A stretch of 64,000 nt of DNA, from contig JAJXUV010000002.1 in NCBI GenBank assembly GCA_021782495.1, forward strand, positions 186,001-250,000. Direction: 5' to 3'. Positions 35,156-43,434 of this stretch are shown here, one piece after another. The notes under the pieces are model-generated. The model searched no databases. It saw only the letters and a program-made list of their open reading frames with translations, and had not been told where the DNA came from. Within the stretch, counting starts at the first letter, position 1; each line of letters opens with the position of its first letter. A program made the translations under genes and the position numbers. This stretch comes from Pseudomonadota bacterium (GTDB lineage Bacteria > Pseudomonadota > Gammaproteobacteria > UBA1113).

Positions 35156-35851
35156 CTACGATAATTGAAACAAAGCCATGTAATTTACGCCTAAATCTGT
35201 AGAAAAGTGCGTTTCGCGTTTGAAAGGTTGATAACGCAAACCTTGTAAATGACAGAGATCCAGATCGGCGGCCCGACACCAAGCACTTAATTCCGAGGGT
35301 TTGATGAATTGCGCGAAATCGTGTGTGCCGCGCGGTAATAAACCCAAGACGTATTCTGCGGCTAAAATAGCTAAGCCATAGGCTTTGGGTGTGCGATTGA
35401 TGGTCGATAAATACAGAAATCCTTTGGGTTTTAGCAGGGCAGCACAGTCTTGAATCAATTTCGCACCATCAGGAACGTGTTCAAGCAATTCCATGCACAT
35501 GATGACATCAAAGGGTTCGGGTTTTTGTGCCACTAAAGTTTCAAGCGCGATGCATTCATAATTGATGTGCAATCCCGATTGCTTGGCGTGATCTTGAGCA
35601 ACCGCAATAATCTTGGGATCCAAATCGATACCTGATACTTGCGCGCCGTGTTGTGCCATCGCTTCACTCAATAAGCCACCGCCGCAGCCGACATCGAGCA
35701 CTCTTAAACCATTTAAAGGCGTATGATTCAAAATGTAGTTCAAGCGAACTCCGTTCATATCGTGCAAAGTGCGCAGTGGACCGTCTTTGTCCCACCAATC
35801 TTTCGCAAGATTTGAAAATTTGGCGATTTCTTGAATATTAACGTTGGTCAT
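35156..35851 (-). CDS. ubiG: Ubiquinone biosynthesis O-methyltransferase UbiG
   Basis: 231 residues. It catalyses both O-methylations of ubiquinone synthesis with SAM. Family features: N-terminal FSNLAKDWWDKDGPLRTLHDMN (cut: WWDKDGPLRTLH) near residues 18-30, SAM motif LDVGCGGGLLSE (about 52-63), and IDLDPK and MCMELLEHVPD further on. The length equals E. coli UbiG (240). It lies alone on the minus strand with hairpins just downstream (35100-35140) and a family B element just upstream. Confidence 0.96.
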   Translation of the reverse strand: MTNVNIQEIAKFSNLAKDWWDKDGPLRTLHDMNGVRLNYILNHTPLNGLRVLDVGCGGGLLSEAMAQHGAQVSGIDLDPKIIAVAQDHAKQSGLHINYECIALETLVAQKPEPFDVIMCMELLEHVPDGAKLIQDCAALLKPKGFLYLSTINRTPKAYGLAILAAEYVLGLLPRGTHDFAQFIKPSELSAWCRAADLDLCHLQGLRYQPFKRETHFSTDLGVNYMALFQLS

Positions 35852-35865
35852 TTGTATGCCTAATC

Positions 35866-35932
35866 TAACTGAGCCGCGACCCTCAGGGAGCGGTTGTCAT
35901 TTCGCCGCTCCCTGAGGGTCGCGGCTCGGTTA
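35866..35932. mobile_element. Family B element, compact copy (67 bp)
   Basis: Near-perfect palindrome: TAACTGAGCCGCGACC at the left and GGTCGCGGCTCGGTTA at the right, joined by CTCAGGGAGCGG...CCGCTCCCTGAG with only about 11 bp in the middle. It lies between the divergent ubiG and pilus genes. Apparently an internally deleted version of the 139-174 bp elements. Confidence 0.9.
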
Positions 35933-36085
35933 TGACCTTAATAATGACACAAGATCATGCTAAGTCACAAGTTCGGTTTTTTTCCTTTGAAATCATTGAA
36001 AATCTTGCACGCTACGATAGAATGTGATATTTCTAACAATTGAACACTGTATGTAGCGGTGGCGAAACGAAATGGGGGGTTTTAG

Positions 36086-36760
36086 GTGAAGAATAGACTG
36101 AGCTTAGGCTTGTTCATGATATTGTGTACAGGGCCATTGTGGGCGGGTATCTATATGGGTACAGACGCAACCCCGCCACAAACTTACCAATCGAACGCTA
36201 ACTATCCACAGAATATTGTTGTTTCGGGCAACACCGCTGCGGAACGCAATTGTAGATTGTATTATGATGGCAAAGGCCCCATTCCCCCTTTAACGTGCAG
36301 TGGAGCAACGCCACCCATGCCAAGCGCATCGACTTCAGTGGCTAAAACGCCTGCACCGGGTATGAGTACGGTATCGAGCGCGCCAGGAATGTCTGTGGTG
36401 GTGCCCACAACAAACGATAAAGCTGCACAACAGGTGCCTTTGGCCACTACGACTCCCACAGCCCCACCTTTGGTTCGACCTGTGCCGGTTGCAAAGCCCG
36501 TCGAAGCGCCAAAACCTCAATTTGTAACGACGGCGATGCCAGGTTCTTTAAAAGAAAATGTCGAACGCATTGTGGCCCAAAGTCATTGGGGAACAGTGGT
36601 ATGGACCTTACCTGTTGATTACAATTGGAAAGGTTCGATGACGATCACTGCGCCCAATGTTCAAGGCGCCTTATCGCAATTATTGAAAGAATATCCTGTG
36701 CGCGCTGTTTTTTATGATAAAAATCACATTGTCGCTATAGAATCAAGGAGAGTGATTTAA
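36086..36760 (+). CDS. TcpQ-domain pilus protein (PilL N-terminal-like)
   Basis: 224 residues from a GTG start (GGGGGG 6 nt upstream). Signal peptide at residues 1-20, a Pro/Ala/Thr-rich linker (about 75-150), then a compact C-terminal domain (about 152-224, LKENVERIVAQSHWGTVVW..DYNWKGSMTI..) resembling TcpQ/PilL domains that bind the secretin in type IVB pilus systems. It overlaps the secretin gene by 1 nt. By analogy with R64 pilL-pilN it should help localise the outer-membrane channel. First gene of the pilus unit; its promoter lies in 35933-36085. Confidence 0.75.
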   Translation: MKNRLSLGLFMILCTGPLWAGIYMGTDATPPQTYQSNANYPQNIVVSGNTAAERNCRLYYDGKGPIPPLTCSGATPPMPSASTSVAKTPAPGMSTVSSAPGMSVVVPTTNDKAAQQVPLATTTPTAPPLVRPVPVAKPVEAPKPQFVTTAMPGSLKENVERIVAQSHWGTVVWTLPVDYNWKGSMTITAPNVQGALSQLLKEYPVRAVFYDKNHIVAIESRRVI

Positions 36761-38337
36761 TGATTAGAATTATTCTAAGCCTTTTTGCTTTAGCGGTGTT
36801 TTTGAGTGGCTGTGATTCTATTGCTCTGTGGAAATCTAATGATCGCGAATACGATAAAGATAAAAAAATCATCGAAACCAAGCAAGCCGATATCAAAATA
36901 CCGCCTTCTCCTGTGGTCAACAAAAACAAAGCTTATGTCGATACCACACCTATAAGCTTGCATCATGAACCGGCTTGGTATTCCGAGCATGTCACACTGA
37001 ATGGGGCAGAATTGCCTTTTAGTTTTTACGTAAATCAACTGTTGGGCAGTGTGCCAGTGGATGTCCACATGGAACCTAGTGTAAATCCCGCGCATAGGGT
37101 GACCCTACATTACGATGGTACGATCAAAGGGGCTTTGTCAGAATTAGCCGCTAAATCTAATTATTTTTACACGTATAACGCAAGCAATAGGAGTATGACT
37201 TGGTCTGCATTACAAACCAAAGTATTTGACATTTCTTTTATTCCAGGGGTTTCTAAATACAGTCTAGGGCCAACCACCTCACCCAGTTTAACAAGCAGCA
37301 GTGCAGGGGGCGGTAGCGGAGGAACCACGACGACCATGGTGGGTATCGATATTACAGCGACAGGAGAATACTCTAACATCAGCAATGGCAGTTTATCCGT
37401 GTGGGACGATATTAAAAATACTGTGACGACGCTTTTATCGCCCAAAGGTAAACTCAGTGTTTCACAATCAACGACGACAATCACAGTGCGCGATCGTCCC
37501 TCAAATATTAGGGATATTAGCCATTATTTGGCAAAAATGAATAAAATTCTCTCTAAACAAGTGCATTTTAATGTGCAAGTCTTAGATGTGCAATTGAATA
37601 AGCAATTTCAATACGGAATCAATTGGAATGCCATTCAATATAATATCAATAGCCACAATAGTTCGGTAGGTTTCAATGCCAATTTTTCATCAGCGGCGGG
37701 AGGCATATTAACCAATCAAAATCCAGGGTCTTTCAGTTATGCTCCAGGCAATAAATTTACGGCTGCCAGTGAAATCATGCTTCAAGCTTTGGAGCAACAA
37801 GGCAAAGTCACGATTGTGACGCAACCTTCTATCACCACTTTGAACGATCAAGTGGCGCAACTGGCTATCCAAACGCAACAAAGTTATTTGGCTTCTCAAA
37901 CCAGCACGATTACGGGCGGGAATAATTCTTTGTCGCAACTTACCTTAACCCCAGGTACGGTGAACTATGGATTTCAAATGTATCTCTTGCCGAAAATTCA
38001 GGATGATAAAATATATTTGCAAATCAGTAGCGTCCTATCCAGTTTAAGCGGGTTAACGATCGTCAGCCAATTTGGCCAAACCGCGTCCTCAGCGGACTCG
38101 AGCAGTACGGCCAATGCCATTCAAGTCCCCAATTTGGCGCAAAAGAATTTTAATCAACGCGCTGTTTTGCGCAATGGCCAAACCCTGGTGATGGCTGGGT
38201 TTAGAAGTTTAAATGACAATAACCAAAAAGACTCTATCGCAGGTTTAACAGCCTTGGGCGGTGTGGCGGGGCAATCCCTGAATGAAGAATTAGTGGTCTT
38301 GATTACCCCGATTATCTTGAATGGGGATAATTTCTAA
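36760..38337 (+). CDS. pilN: Type IVB pilus outer-membrane secretin lipoprotein PilN
   Basis: 525 residues. Lipoprotein signal with lipobox LSGC (Cys18). N-terminal secretin N-domains (about 60-270), a Gly/Ser/Thr-rich spacer near 175-195, and a C-terminal secretin beta-domain with QPSITTLNDQVAQL and LNEELVVLITPIIL. This is the PilN family of type IVB pili (R64, TCP/BFP-like), not PilQ of type IVa pili. It should form the multimeric outer-membrane pore. It overlaps neighbours by 1 nt at each end (ATGA-type coupling), so it is surely co-expressed with the TcpQ-domain gene and pilO. Confidence 0.9.
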   Translation: MIRIILSLFALAVFLSGCDSIALWKSNDREYDKDKKIIETKQADIKIPPSPVVNKNKAYVDTTPISLHHEPAWYSEHVTLNGAELPFSFYVNQLLGSVPVDVHMEPSVNPAHRVTLHYDGTIKGALSELAAKSNYFYTYNASNRSMTWSALQTKVFDISFIPGVSKYSLGPTTSPSLTSSSAGGGSGGTTTTMVGIDITATGEYSNISNGSLSVWDDIKNTVTTLLSPKGKLSVSQSTTTITVRDRPSNIRDISHYLAKMNKILSKQVHFNVQVLDVQLNKQFQYGINWNAIQYNINSHNSSVGFNANFSSAAGGILTNQNPGSFSYAPGNKFTAASEIMLQALEQQGKVTIVTQPSITTLNDQVAQLAIQTQQSYLASQTSTITGGNNSLSQLTLTPGTVNYGFQMYLLPKIQDDKIYLQISSVLSSLSGLTIVSQFGQTASSADSSSTANAIQVPNLAQKNFNQRAVLRNGQTLVMAGFRSLNDNNQKDSIAGLTALGGVAGQSLNEELVVLITPIILNGDNF

Positions 38338-39578
38338 TGACCCAACTGACGCGCTATGATGATGTCAAATTCGTTGTTTTAACGTACAGAGAATTATTGA
38401 CAGCGGCTTCCGCCAGTGTGATGAAGCGCGAAATTCAATTATTGGCGGCGGAAAATGGTCAATATGTTAAATGTTTTGAACGCGAGCAGGGTGTTGAAAC
38501 CGTTTTTTCCAGAGACAGTGGTTATTTGTTGGCAGAATCCGTCTGGGATTATTTTGGGCAACCGGACAATTTAATTTATTGTGAAGAATTGCCCAATGGC
38601 AATGCCGTGTTGGTGGTCATTCGCGGTGGTACCGTATTTTTAGATACGGAAGTCGGTCTTCGCAATCTGATGGATGAACTGACGGCTTTGAGCTTGGGTA
38701 GTGTCGCTTATCAAATCAAATTGTTTGGTAATCTTCCGATTGGTGAAGGTTCTAGTCAATTTCAATTCCCGCGCCAAAACGTTGATAAAATAGAGTGGTT
38801 GGAAGCGTCGCCCTTTTTGGCTTTAGCGCCCAAAGAAGACTATGAACTGGGCACCGTCAAACAAGCTTTTGTCAGTTTAGGCTACACGCGAGCCGCTATC
38901 AAAAAAATGGCGATTGTCGGTATTGCGTTGTTGGTGATTGGTTTACTCGTTTGGTGGATTTCCAAACCCAATGCGCCGCCTCCCCCGCCAGTGGTACAAG
39001 GTCCACCGCCGCCACCGCCGGATCCTTATCTAGCCTTTAAACAAGCATTGACCACGCCTGCGCCCGATGATATCTTGAGTGATTTGGTCAATACCTTAAC
39101 GGATGCCTATACGATTCCGGGTTGGACGCCGCAATCTTTGAGTTTGGCGGGGACGACGGCGACCGTGACTTTGTCTAAAAATGGTGGAAATGCGGGAATT
39201 TTATTGGCTTGGAAACGTTCTCATCCGGATATAAAATTGAGTATCAACAGTGGACAAGCCATGATGACTTACACTTTGCAAGAAACGTCGCGCGCTACAC
39301 CCGAAGTTATTTATAAATTACCTGATTTGTTGGCCAATCTTTACGATGAATTGAATGTGAAATTTCCGGGGAGTACAGTGTCGGTAGGGGCGATCACGAC
39401 AGCCGATCATTATCAAAAAAGCAATATTAACATTAGCTTTAACGATCAATCCCCGGACAGTTTGTTGGTATTGGTCGAGGTGTTAAAGGGTTTACCCGCT
39501 GTGTTGAACTCTGCCTCGATGACAGTCAGCAATGGTTTAATATCAGGACAACTGGGGATCCAGTTGATAGGAGCGTAA
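38337..39578 (+). CDS. pilO: Type IVB pilus accessory protein PilO (PilO2 family)
   Basis: 413 residues. A cytoplasmic N-terminal half (about 1-195), one transmembrane helix (about 198-216, MAIVGIALLVIGLLVWWI), a Pro-rich hinge (NAPPPPPVVQGPPPPPP, about 220-238) and a periplasmic C-terminal half. This matches PilO of R64-type IVB pili, an inner-membrane assembly component. It overlaps pilN and pilP by 1 nt each. The cytoplasmic half would contact an assembly ATPase (PilQ in R64), but no such gene is found in this window. Confidence 0.85.
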   Translation: MTQLTRYDDVKFVVLTYRELLTAASASVMKREIQLLAAENGQYVKCFEREQGVETVFSRDSGYLLAESVWDYFGQPDNLIYCEELPNGNAVLVVIRGGTVFLDTEVGLRNLMDELTALSLGSVAYQIKLFGNLPIGEGSSQFQFPRQNVDKIEWLEASPFLALAPKEDYELGTVKQAFVSLGYTRAAIKKMAIVGIALLVIGLLVWWISKPNAPPPPPVVQGPPPPPPDPYLAFKQALTTPAPDDILSDLVNTLTDAYTIPGWTPQSLSLAGTTATVTLSKNGGNAGILLAWKRSHPDIKLSINSGQAMMTYTLQETSRATPEVIYKLPDLLANLYDELNVKFPGSTVSVGAITTADHYQKSNINISFNDQSPDSLLVLVEVLKGLPAVLNSASMTVSNGLISGQLGIQLIGA

Positions 39579-40426
39579 TGATGGCATGGTCAGATATGGA
39601 ACCCAAACAAAAAGGGATGTTGATTGCAACGGTATTACTCTTTCTTATCATTGGCTATATGGTTTATAAAATGTTTTTTGCTGGCAACAGCACGCCGCCG
39701 CTTCCAGTTCCTGCTGCCAAGCCGAGTCCGGTTGCGGCAAAGCCAGCAACACCCTCTGTTGCGCCGACCAATGCAGCAACAAACAATCCCGCCGCCGATT
39801 TGGCGGTTGCCAACCCAGGTGCGCCTGGCGCCAATGCTGCACCCACTGTACCGGTTGCGCCTTCGGTTGTCGAAATGCCCAAACGCGAATTAACACCCGA
39901 AGAACTCGCTTTATTAGAAGAGCGCCGTCAAGTGCAGCAACAGTATTTGCAATTGGTCAATCAATACCAATTGACGGAAATGCAAAACAAGGTTGCAACT
40001 TCACAATCAAATTTGCTTAAAACAGAAATAGATGCTGCTAAATCAGCGCAACAAGCGGCTCGATTGGGATTGGTTTTGCCAGGCCAAGGAGACGATACCA
40101 ACAAAGGATTAACCGGAGTGAGTTTGGTGTATGTGGGGCAAAAAAATGGCATTTGGAGCGGGGTTTTAAACGTACGTGGTGCATATGTCAATGTAAAAGT
40201 GGGATCTCGTTTGATAGATGGTTCTGTCGTCAGTCGAATTAAGGAATCGGGGTTAGTGATAGTCAAGGATGGTGAACCCCATATTTTAACGGTGCCGATA
40301 GTGATGGATCACGAATCTTTGGATCAAACCACCGCCACCAGCGACAATTCGGGGGCTGCCAGCAGTGGTGACAATGGCGGTGCTTCTGCTCCGAGCAGTA
40401 ATCCGGATAACACGAGTGGGCAATGA
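39578..40426 (+). CDS. pilP: Type IVB pilus biogenesis protein PilP
   Basis: 282 residues. TM helix at about 16-32, an Ala/Pro-rich segment (35-105), a coiled-coil-like Glu/Gln stretch (106-160) and a C-terminal PilP domain with YVGQKNGIWSGVLNVRGAYV (cut: NGIWSGVLNVRG); the last 25 residues are Ser/Gly/Asn-rich. It links inner- and outer-membrane parts of the pilus machine. The ATG overlaps pilO by 1 nt; sixA overlaps its end by 4 nt. In R64 pilP is followed by pilQ-pilV, but here the unit ends with a phosphatase gene. Confidence 0.85.
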   Translation: MMAWSDMEPKQKGMLIATVLLFLIIGYMVYKMFFAGNSTPPLPVPAAKPSPVAAKPATPSVAPTNAATNNPAADLAVANPGAPGANAAPTVPVAPSVVEMPKRELTPEELALLEERRQVQQQYLQLVNQYQLTEMQNKVATSQSNLLKTEIDAAKSAQQAARLGLVLPGQGDDTNKGLTGVSLVYVGQKNGIWSGVLNVRGAYVNVKVGSRLIDGSVVSRIKESGLVIVKDGEPHILTVPIVMDHESLDQTTATSDNSGAASSGDNGGASAPSSNPDNTSGQ

Positions 40427-40869
40427 ATAAAACGCTCATCTTGATGCGTCATGGAGAAGCGGGGACTGCAGTGCGTGATTTTGATAGGCCTTTGACTGAG
40501 CAAGGCGCGGAGAAATGCCGAATTCAGGGAGCGCTTTTAACAGAGCAGGGCGTTCAATTGAGTACCTTGGTGACCAGTCCCGCTTTAAGGGCTTTTTCCA
40601 GTGCACTGGCGGTGGCTCAAGCCATGCATTATCCAGAAACTCAGATAATGACGGATGAAGCACTGTACAATGCACCAGCCGATGCCTTATTCAATGCGAT
40701 CCAAGGGTTTGAAGACAGTTGGCATACTGTGTTATTGATAGCGCATAATCCTGGAATCAGTGTCTTGGCGCGATCTTTCAATTCAACTATTTCCGCTGAT
40801 TTAGACGTAGGCGACTTCTGCGTACTGTCTTTTCCGGTATTCCATTGGCAGGATATCAGAGTTTGCTGA
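40423..40869 (+). CDS. sixA: Phosphohistidine phosphatase SixA
   Basis: 148 residues, histidine-phosphatase superfamily. The catalytic LMRHGEAG motif is at residues 7-14 (His10) and the second His is in LIAHNPG. SixA dephosphorylates phosphohistidine in E. coli (ArcB HPt domain, nitrogen PTS). The ATG overlaps the pilP stop (ATGA), so it is translated with the pilus genes; whether it regulates them is open. Length similar to E. coli SixA (161). Confidence 0.9.
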   Translation: MNKTLILMRHGEAGTAVRDFDRPLTEQGAEKCRIQGALLTEQGVQLSTLVTSPALRAFSSALAVAQAMHYPETQIMTDEALYNAPADALFNAIQGFEDSWHTVLLIAHNPGISVLARSFNSTISADLDVGDFCVLSFPVFHWQDIRVC

Positions 40870-40920
40870 CTGTTCTTATATCTACTTGAATTATAAATAT
40901 TTTCTTAGCCTTAAGCCTCG

Positions 40921-41010
40921 AAGGCCCTCATCATTACGAGATAAACTGTTATTCGTTTCGTGGTTTTGCACCAGAGCGGTAGAATGGTTTCTCTCGCAAT
41001 GACGGCCTTC
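40921..41010. repeat. Family D repeat
   Basis: Inverted ends AAGGCCCTCATCATTACGAG and CTCGCAATGACGGCCTT around about 50 bp. The same outer arms (GTCATTGCGAG / CTCGCAATGAC) occur at 55849-56083. It lies in the 530 bp gap between sixA and the next gene; the rest of that gap is the MITE at 41076 and an AT-rich leader. Confidence 0.75.
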
Positions 41011-41075
41011 AGGATCTGGGTTTTTAATTCAAAATCAGTTAGTTAGCAGCTAATTTTTCATTTAAGTTATGTGAT

Positions 41076-41254
41076 CTCTGCAGGGGACAAAAAACGACGG
41101 TGTCATCCCTGCGAAAGCAGGGATCCAGTAAAAAACGCTATTTAACACTGGATCCCTGCTTTCGCAGGGATGACAGAATTGTAGTCTTGGCAGGGATGAC
41201 AGACGGGCATTTGTGTATTATATGGGCTAGTTTTGTTTTTTGTCTCCTGCAGAG
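41076..41254. mobile_element. 179 bp MITE with 20 bp inverted ends, 9 bp target duplication, family A core
   Basis: The left end CTCTGCAGGGGACAAAAAAC (41076-41095) is an inverted copy of the right end (41235-41254; one mismatch). TTATGTGAT occurs immediately outside both ends (41067-41075 and 41255-41263), a perfect 9 bp direct repeat as left by a transposase. Inside lies a 75 bp family A palindrome (41101-41175, TGTCATCCCTGCG...) plus a partial third arm. No coding capacity, so it would need a transposase in trans. Confidence 0.9.
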
Positions 41255-41400
41255 TTATGTGATTAAAAAAGCAAAACATTTAATATTTTCTTAAGAATTT
41301 TATGTTATTCTTAAGGCATGGACTAGGAAAAGCAACGGATGCTCATTACGGAAAGTACCTAAGATTCTTATTTATAATAAATATAAATTCGGGGGTAAAA

Positions 41401-42753
41401 ATGACTTCTGGTGCAGACTTAATAAATGAAAACGATATTCCTTTAAGCCTTCTTACAAGGGCGTTGATCACCAGCGAACAAATTGGAATCGCGCTAAATG
41501 AAGTTGATTCGGCTATTCGAACCACTGTCAATCCTGTTCGTATATGGTTGAATAGGATATTAACAGAGATTTTATACTTTGATACAATACAAGAACTTTC
41601 TAAAACCTCAAGAGGTTTATCTATTTTAGGGGTGATCATTTACATCCCAAGAGTTATTCAAGACCTTTACTATATTATCCAAGCGCTGGTCGAAGATTAT
41701 GAAAGCAAAGGGGAGTTTGATCTCGACGCTGCCCTGTTAATACTCCAAACCCGAGGGTTTGATGCCCTAGATGCAGCTATTTGGGCCGCTATTTTGCTAT
41801 TAGTACTTACAGGCGTCACGGGCCTTGTCGTAGCACCTTTTATATTCTTTGGTTATGGATTTGATTTATTTGAGAGTATTTTTACGCATCCCAAAAAGAT
41901 TGCTGATTTACAAAAAAGGATAGATGAGATAACCCAACAAATCGAGGCTGAGAGCTCAGAAGAGAGAACGAAGAGCATACCCGATCCTGATTGCTCTAAA
42001 CCGGAAAAGCGGAGCAAATCAGAGATACTACAAGAACGAGCAAAAATTTTATCAGAGCAAAAGGAACTCTGTGAACAACACCGTAACCTGAATATAGGTC
42101 TATCGGCTGGGTTCGTTATAAACGCAGGCGTTTATCTTGGATTGCAAACCTGTCTTAAATTTGGGCTTTTGGTCGCGCTATCCGCGGTAGCACCGCCGCT
42201 CACCATAGCCGTGTTAAGCGTGGCTATTATCGGTAGTATCGCATCCATTGCGTATTATTTCTGTGTGAAAAAACCAAGAGAAGAAGAATTTGCAAAAAGA
42301 CTCGCAGAGTTAGAAGCAGAGCAGAAAGCGCTGGAAGCAGAGCTCAAAGAATTAGAAGAAACTGAACCGGCTTTTGGATCTGGAAAATCAGTGAGTGTTT
42401 CGCCCAAAGTAGAACAACAGCCTGCAGAACAACCCGAAAACTTCGAATCCGCTCCCCCCAACGATTTCAAACTTGCTCCCACTCTGCCGCCAGTAACGGA
42501 AGGTTCACCCAAAAAAGTGAGGCAAGGAAAAATAGTTCAAGAATGTGGTGGCCAAATGCATTTTAAGCCTTCTGAGTCTTCTAGTTCTTTGGTTAGACCT
42601 TCTCTAATAAATATACAATCCCCACCCCCACCAGCATCAGACGTAGAGATGAGTGGTGGCGTTTCCGGTGGGTCTTTATCGCCAGCCGAAGGTTCCGCAA
42701 GCCCTCATTGCCCTCCATCGATCTCGCAAGCCGTCATGACGAATAGCTTGTGA
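41401..42753 (+). CDS. Unrecognised membrane protein with coiled coil and disordered tail; candidate effector
   Basis: 450 residues from ATG 41401 (GGGGGT 5 nt upstream); the frame runs back to 41302, but that part lacks a ribosome site. Hydrophobic segments at about residues 77-100, 121-155 and two between 233 and 282. Between them lies a charged helix (KIADLQKRIDEITQQIEAE) and after them a strong heptad-like stretch (RLAELEAEQKALEAELKELEE, about 300-320). The last 120 residues are Pro/Ser-rich and probably disordered. No signal peptide. No family recognised. Coiled coil plus membrane segments plus Glu-rich stretch is a common composition of Dot/Icm substrates, so an effector is possible (inference). 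Confidence 0.65.
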   Translation: MTSGADLINENDIPLSLLTRALITSEQIGIALNEVDSAIRTTVNPVRIWLNRILTEILYFDTIQELSKTSRGLSILGVIIYIPRVIQDLYYIIQALVEDYESKGEFDLDAALLILQTRGFDALDAAIWAAILLLVLTGVTGLVVAPFIFFGYGFDLFESIFTHPKKIADLQKRIDEITQQIEAESSEERTKSIPDPDCSKPEKRSKSEILQERAKILSEQKELCEQHRNLNIGLSAGFVINAGVYLGLQTCLKFGLLVALSAVAPPLTIAVLSVAIIGSIASIAYYFCVKKPREEEFAKRLAELEAEQKALEAELKELEETEPAFGSGKSVSVSPKVEQQPAEQPENFESAPPNDFKLAPTLPPVTEGSPKKVRQGKIVQECGGQMHFKPSESSSSLVRPSLINIQSPPPPASDVEMSGGVSGGSLSPAEGSASPHCPPSISQAVMTNSL

Positions 42754-42848
42754 CGAAGCAAAAAATGCTTGCGAAAAGCACGAAGCGCAAACGCAGTGAG
42801 TGCTAAGTCAATCCAGGAAGAGATGTTTAGTACGAACATACTGAGCTG

Positions 42849-42987
42849 TAACCGAGCCGCGACCGTCAGGGAGCGGAGGTTCGAAGTAAGGAACTACAAC
42901 TGCGAGAAAACGGCTATTGAAATGGCTGCATTTAGCTAAGGGTAATTCCTCACTTCGAACCTCCGCTCCCTGACGGTCGCGGCTCGG
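42849..42987. mobile_element. Family B MITE-like element (139 bp)
   Basis: Inverted arms of about 45 bp: left TAACCGAGCCGCGACCGTCA, right TGACGGTCGCGGCTCGG, with GGGAGCGGAGGTTCGAAGTAAG continuing inward on both sides. The best preserved family B copy. It separates the membrane-protein gene from the minus-strand rsfS, i.e. the 3' ends of convergent genes, as at 10647. No obvious target duplication. The rest of the 357 bp gap (42754-43110) holds nothing I can support. Confidence 0.9.
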
Positions 42988-43110
42988 ACAGAATTCGCGT
43001 TAAAAGCTAAGAATACGAGATAATTGTTTTGCTGGTTATCACGCGGTGGTCGGCCCCTGCGAACGGAATCTCGAAAGAAGAGTCTTCCCGCGCTCGAAAT
43101 AGTGCGCGAC

Positions 43111-43434
43111 CTAACCCGCCCCCCACAACTTCTCCAATTGGTAAAAATCTCTCGTTTGCGGCATCATAATATGTATCACCATACGACCCAAATCGACCAA
43201 GACCCATTCGCTGTCTTGAGTACCTTCCACGCCTAATAATTCTTTTTTGTGTTCTTTCAAACCTTCTAGGATGTGATCAGAGATCGCTTTGACATGACGT
43301 GCAGACGTGCCAGAGCAAATAATCATGGTGTCGGTGATGGTGGTGAGTGCGCGCACGTCTAAGGTTTGAATGTTAGCGGCTTTGCTGTCGTCTAAAATAT
43401 GTAAAATGTGTTCTAATAAAAGATCAGATGTCAT
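43111..43434 (-). CDS. rsfS: Ribosomal silencing factor RsfS
   Basis: 107 residues from ATG 43434 (MTSDLLLEHILHILDD), which fits the family length of about 105; the frame extends into nadD but without a plausible ribosome site, and ATG 43446 is the only real alternative. Blocks LDVRALTTITDTMIICSGTS (cut: ITDTMIICSGTSARH) and EWVLVDLGRMVIHIMMP (cut: LVDLGRMVIHIM) are the family signature. RsfS binds ribosomal protein L14 and blocks subunit joining in starvation. It overlaps nadD by 11 nt, the conserved nadD-rsfS order. Confidence 0.93.
   Translation of the reverse strand: MTSDLLLEHILHILDDSKAANIQTLDVRALTTITDTMIICSGTSARHVKAISDHILEGLKEHKKELLGVEGTQDSEWVLVDLGRMVIHIMMPQTRDFYQLEKLWGAG

Noticed and set aside
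39648-39896. Gly/Ala- and Gln-rich minus-strand frames opposite pilP
   Set aside because: Antisense of the Ala/Pro-rich linker of PilP; composition explains the lack of stops.
40921-42987. Possible CRISPR array because of several inverted repeats
   Set aside because: No regularly spaced direct repeats with unique spacers and no cas genes; the repeats are isolated palindromes.
43007-43207. Glycine-rich minus-strand frame after the family B element
   Set aside because: Shadow of rsfS in another frame.
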